DNA from: Casuarius casuarius
Lineage: Eukaryota > Chordata > Aves > Casuariiformes > Casuariidae
NCBI GenBank assembly: GCA_003342895.1
Contig: PTFA01000111.1
Location: forward strand, 532,199-596,198
Length of the DNA: 64,000 nucleotides
Reading direction: 5' to 3'
Shown piece after piece: positions 62,022-64,000 of this stretch. Numbering within the stretch: position 1 is the stretch's first letter; every line of letters starts with the position of its first letter. The translations under genes were made by a program, and so were the position numbers. The notes beneath the pieces were generated by a model, which was not told where the DNA came from, did not search any database, and was given only the letters and a program-made list of their open reading frames with translations.

Positions 62022-64000
62022 GTGTCATCCTCTTCTTGGGCCCTCACACAGAACCTTACGTTTGTGCAACTAAACTCTTGTTTTTCCAAAGTGTTTTCTG
62101 TTTGTCTGTTGGGAAGAGTCCCTGGTTTGTGCTCTCCCTTGAACAGTGTTCAGGAAAGGGTTATTTGGCAGAAGCCACAGCCATGCCTGAAAGCAAGCTA
62201 ACCACTGAACAGGATGGATGGATGAACAGTTCGGATGCTCACATGCCCATACTTGAGTATATGCCTTAGCCAGACTTCATTTATTAGTACAGATATAACT
62301 AGTGATAAACTCCTGTGAGGATGAGTTTCACTGATATGCTAAGGGACTGGACTTCTGAAGAAGGAGCAAATCAGAGGAAAATGGGGAATGATCTTTTGTT
62401 TTTGTTGTTGATTAGGCCTTGATGTCTCAGTTCTTCGTATCAAAGCATATATTGACATGTTGGGCTGACTGCACCTCAGTATTGCTAGCATCAGCTTTAG
62501 GTAAGACCTGCTGAATACTTTCCCTTGCTTCCAGGCCAGGAAATGGGCTAGATGATCTTCCACTATCTTTTTCACATGTTTTCTGCAAACCTGAATAAGC
62601 TACTGTTCCTGTCTGTAGTGGATTGAGTGGATTCTGAGCAACGCGTTAGTCCTTTGCACAGTTGCATGATATAAAAATACGGAGGGTTTTGTTTCTAGCA
62701 CCCTGGCCTCCTTGTTGTTTCGAGGCCCCACCTCTCCCCTGCACAGGCTGCCTTCCTTTGCCGCTGCTTCCGTCACCTCATCACATTTGACCCAGAAGAC
62801 CCCCAGGTTAAAAGGTGATGATGACAACTAAACTGAACCAAAGCTTAGTTTTCAGGTTTGGTGGTGCATTCACAGGACTGGCTATTAGCTGAAAAGTTCC
62901 CTTCCCCCCTTGCATTTCTTTTGGAAGTTTAGATGGAGAGTTACTGAGAGATGATCAGTGTGCTTCCACTTTCCCACTGTTGCTTTTTTGAAGGGAACAA
63001 CCAATTTCTGACTGCAAACAGAATTGCAATGCCACAGTTAACATTGCCTGTGTAGCCCACTTGATAAATAGAGCAAAGAAACTTTGGCACCATGCACAGC
63101 ACAGAACTACAGCAAAGTTACTGCTAGCTAATGTCTCCAGCAATAGAAAACACACCAATGATATTTGGGTCTGTGTTTTTTTTTCACTGATGTTATTCCA
63201 AATGCTTGGATCCCAAGGATGGTGCACACAAGATCTCAATGGCTTTGTGATATAATTTGTGTGGATTTTTATCATGTGAGTTTCCAATGCATATCTTGTC
63301 ACACAGTTTCTTATGGGTGATGCTTGTTTTAGATGACATCTGTTGTATCTGTTTATCCATGCCTCATATGTTTTGTTAATACCGTGGTATTTTGGAGACN
63401 GCTCCATATAGAATAAGTAAGTGCTGTAGTCCAAGAAATTCAGTATAGAAATGATAAAAGTAAAATCACCTTCAAAAGATAAAAGTACCCAATCTTTAAT
63501 ACTTCAGGCAGTAAGATTGATGGTAGCATAAGGTCCTAAATGTGTCTCTTGTATTTTCTTTCTAAAATAGCATCCATATTCTCACAGTGTATACATATTT
63601 TTAAATAAACCTCTCCGAAAATGCCAGAGAAGAAAATGTATCTGCCTATTTTACTATTCCATTAGGGGTTGGTTTTTTTTTTGCAATAATGTTCTTGTAG
63701 TAAAAAAAGAAAACAAAAAAATCCACAGGTTTTGTTTCATAAAAGAAGAAAATATTTGCTGTTTTAGCTGAATTGCATTGCATAGTCCTCTTATTTGAAT
63801 ATGTCATGAACAAGAAAGAAATCCTTAGTGTTTCACCAAATTTATGACTGACACATTTTAATGTCCTCTTCCAGGCAAGAAAATGATTTGCAGCTTGGTC
63901 ATACTAGCAGCATAGATAAGATGCTAGTGAGTATGTGATATATGATATAAAACCAGAAGATTTTATACTGTAAATATTTCCATTTATTTGTTTCTTTTGC

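Larger units (their letters stand above)
54118..64000. other. Intergenic DNA, no gene found
   Basis: AT-rich sequence with no recognisable exon on either strand. The longest open frame is 159 codons on the minus strand (63434-62955); it contains an N and resembles no family. Other content is a (TG)24 tract, a 22-base poly-A and a 10-bp triple repeat, each listed separately, plus a short (AT)n near 54320. Confidence 0.7.

Noticed and set aside
1..64000. Prokaryotic or phage-type features: operons, Shine-Dalgarno sites, CRISPR arrays, insertion sequences
   Set aside because: The spliced PUDP exons, CR1 LINEs and microsatellites mark this as vertebrate nuclear DNA; no regularly spaced repeats or dense coding were seen.

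Overview
This is nuclear DNA from a vertebrate, almost certainly a bird. It is AT-rich and mostly non-coding, with spliced exons, CR1 retrotransposon fragments in the avian style (3' ends closing on imperfect ATTCTGTG-type octamers), many microsatellites and isolated single N bases. The species cannot be named from sequence alone.

The only host gene I can support is the 3' half of PUDP (pseudouridine-5'-phosphatase, also HDHD1), on the plus strand. The window opens inside an intron. A 230-nt internal exon lies at 7029-7258, followed by a 32.66-kb intron. The terminal coding exon is at 39923-40099, with a short 3' UTR and an ATTAAA poly(A) signal at 40393. The two exons encode about the last 135 residues of the roughly 228-residue HAD-family enzyme: core motifs II, III and IV, but not the nucleophile motif I, which lies upstream of the window. 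Both exons are intact and their lengths agree with the human protein as I remember it.

The large intron holds fossil repeats. In order: an ancient amniote interspersed repeat (about 17.74-18.31 kb), a weaker repeat candidate (19.78-20.01 kb), a minus-strand CR1 3' end (21.99-22.48 kb), a GC-rich LTR-like block (24.56-25.15 kb), a minus-strand CR1 piece with the end of ORF1 and the endonuclease half of ORF2 (27.45-28.49 kb), and a plus-strand CR1 3' end (31.19-31.62 kb). Fragments of a palindromic MITE-like family lie at 33.7, 39.6 and 43.1 kb.

Downstream of PUDP, from about 40.42 kb to the end, I find no gene. The main feature is a very old, decayed CR1 of a crocodile/turtle-like type at 52.5-54.1 kb. 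Its reverse-transcriptase region can still be read in pieces, and a GC-rich block inside it looks like a later insertion. A (TG)24 microsatellite lies at 60.76 kb. I found no tRNA, rRNA, CRISPR array, operon or previously undescribed multi-gene system. The more interesting points are the AT/TG microsatellite against a PUDP splice acceptor, the fossil CR1 layers and the palindromic repeat family.
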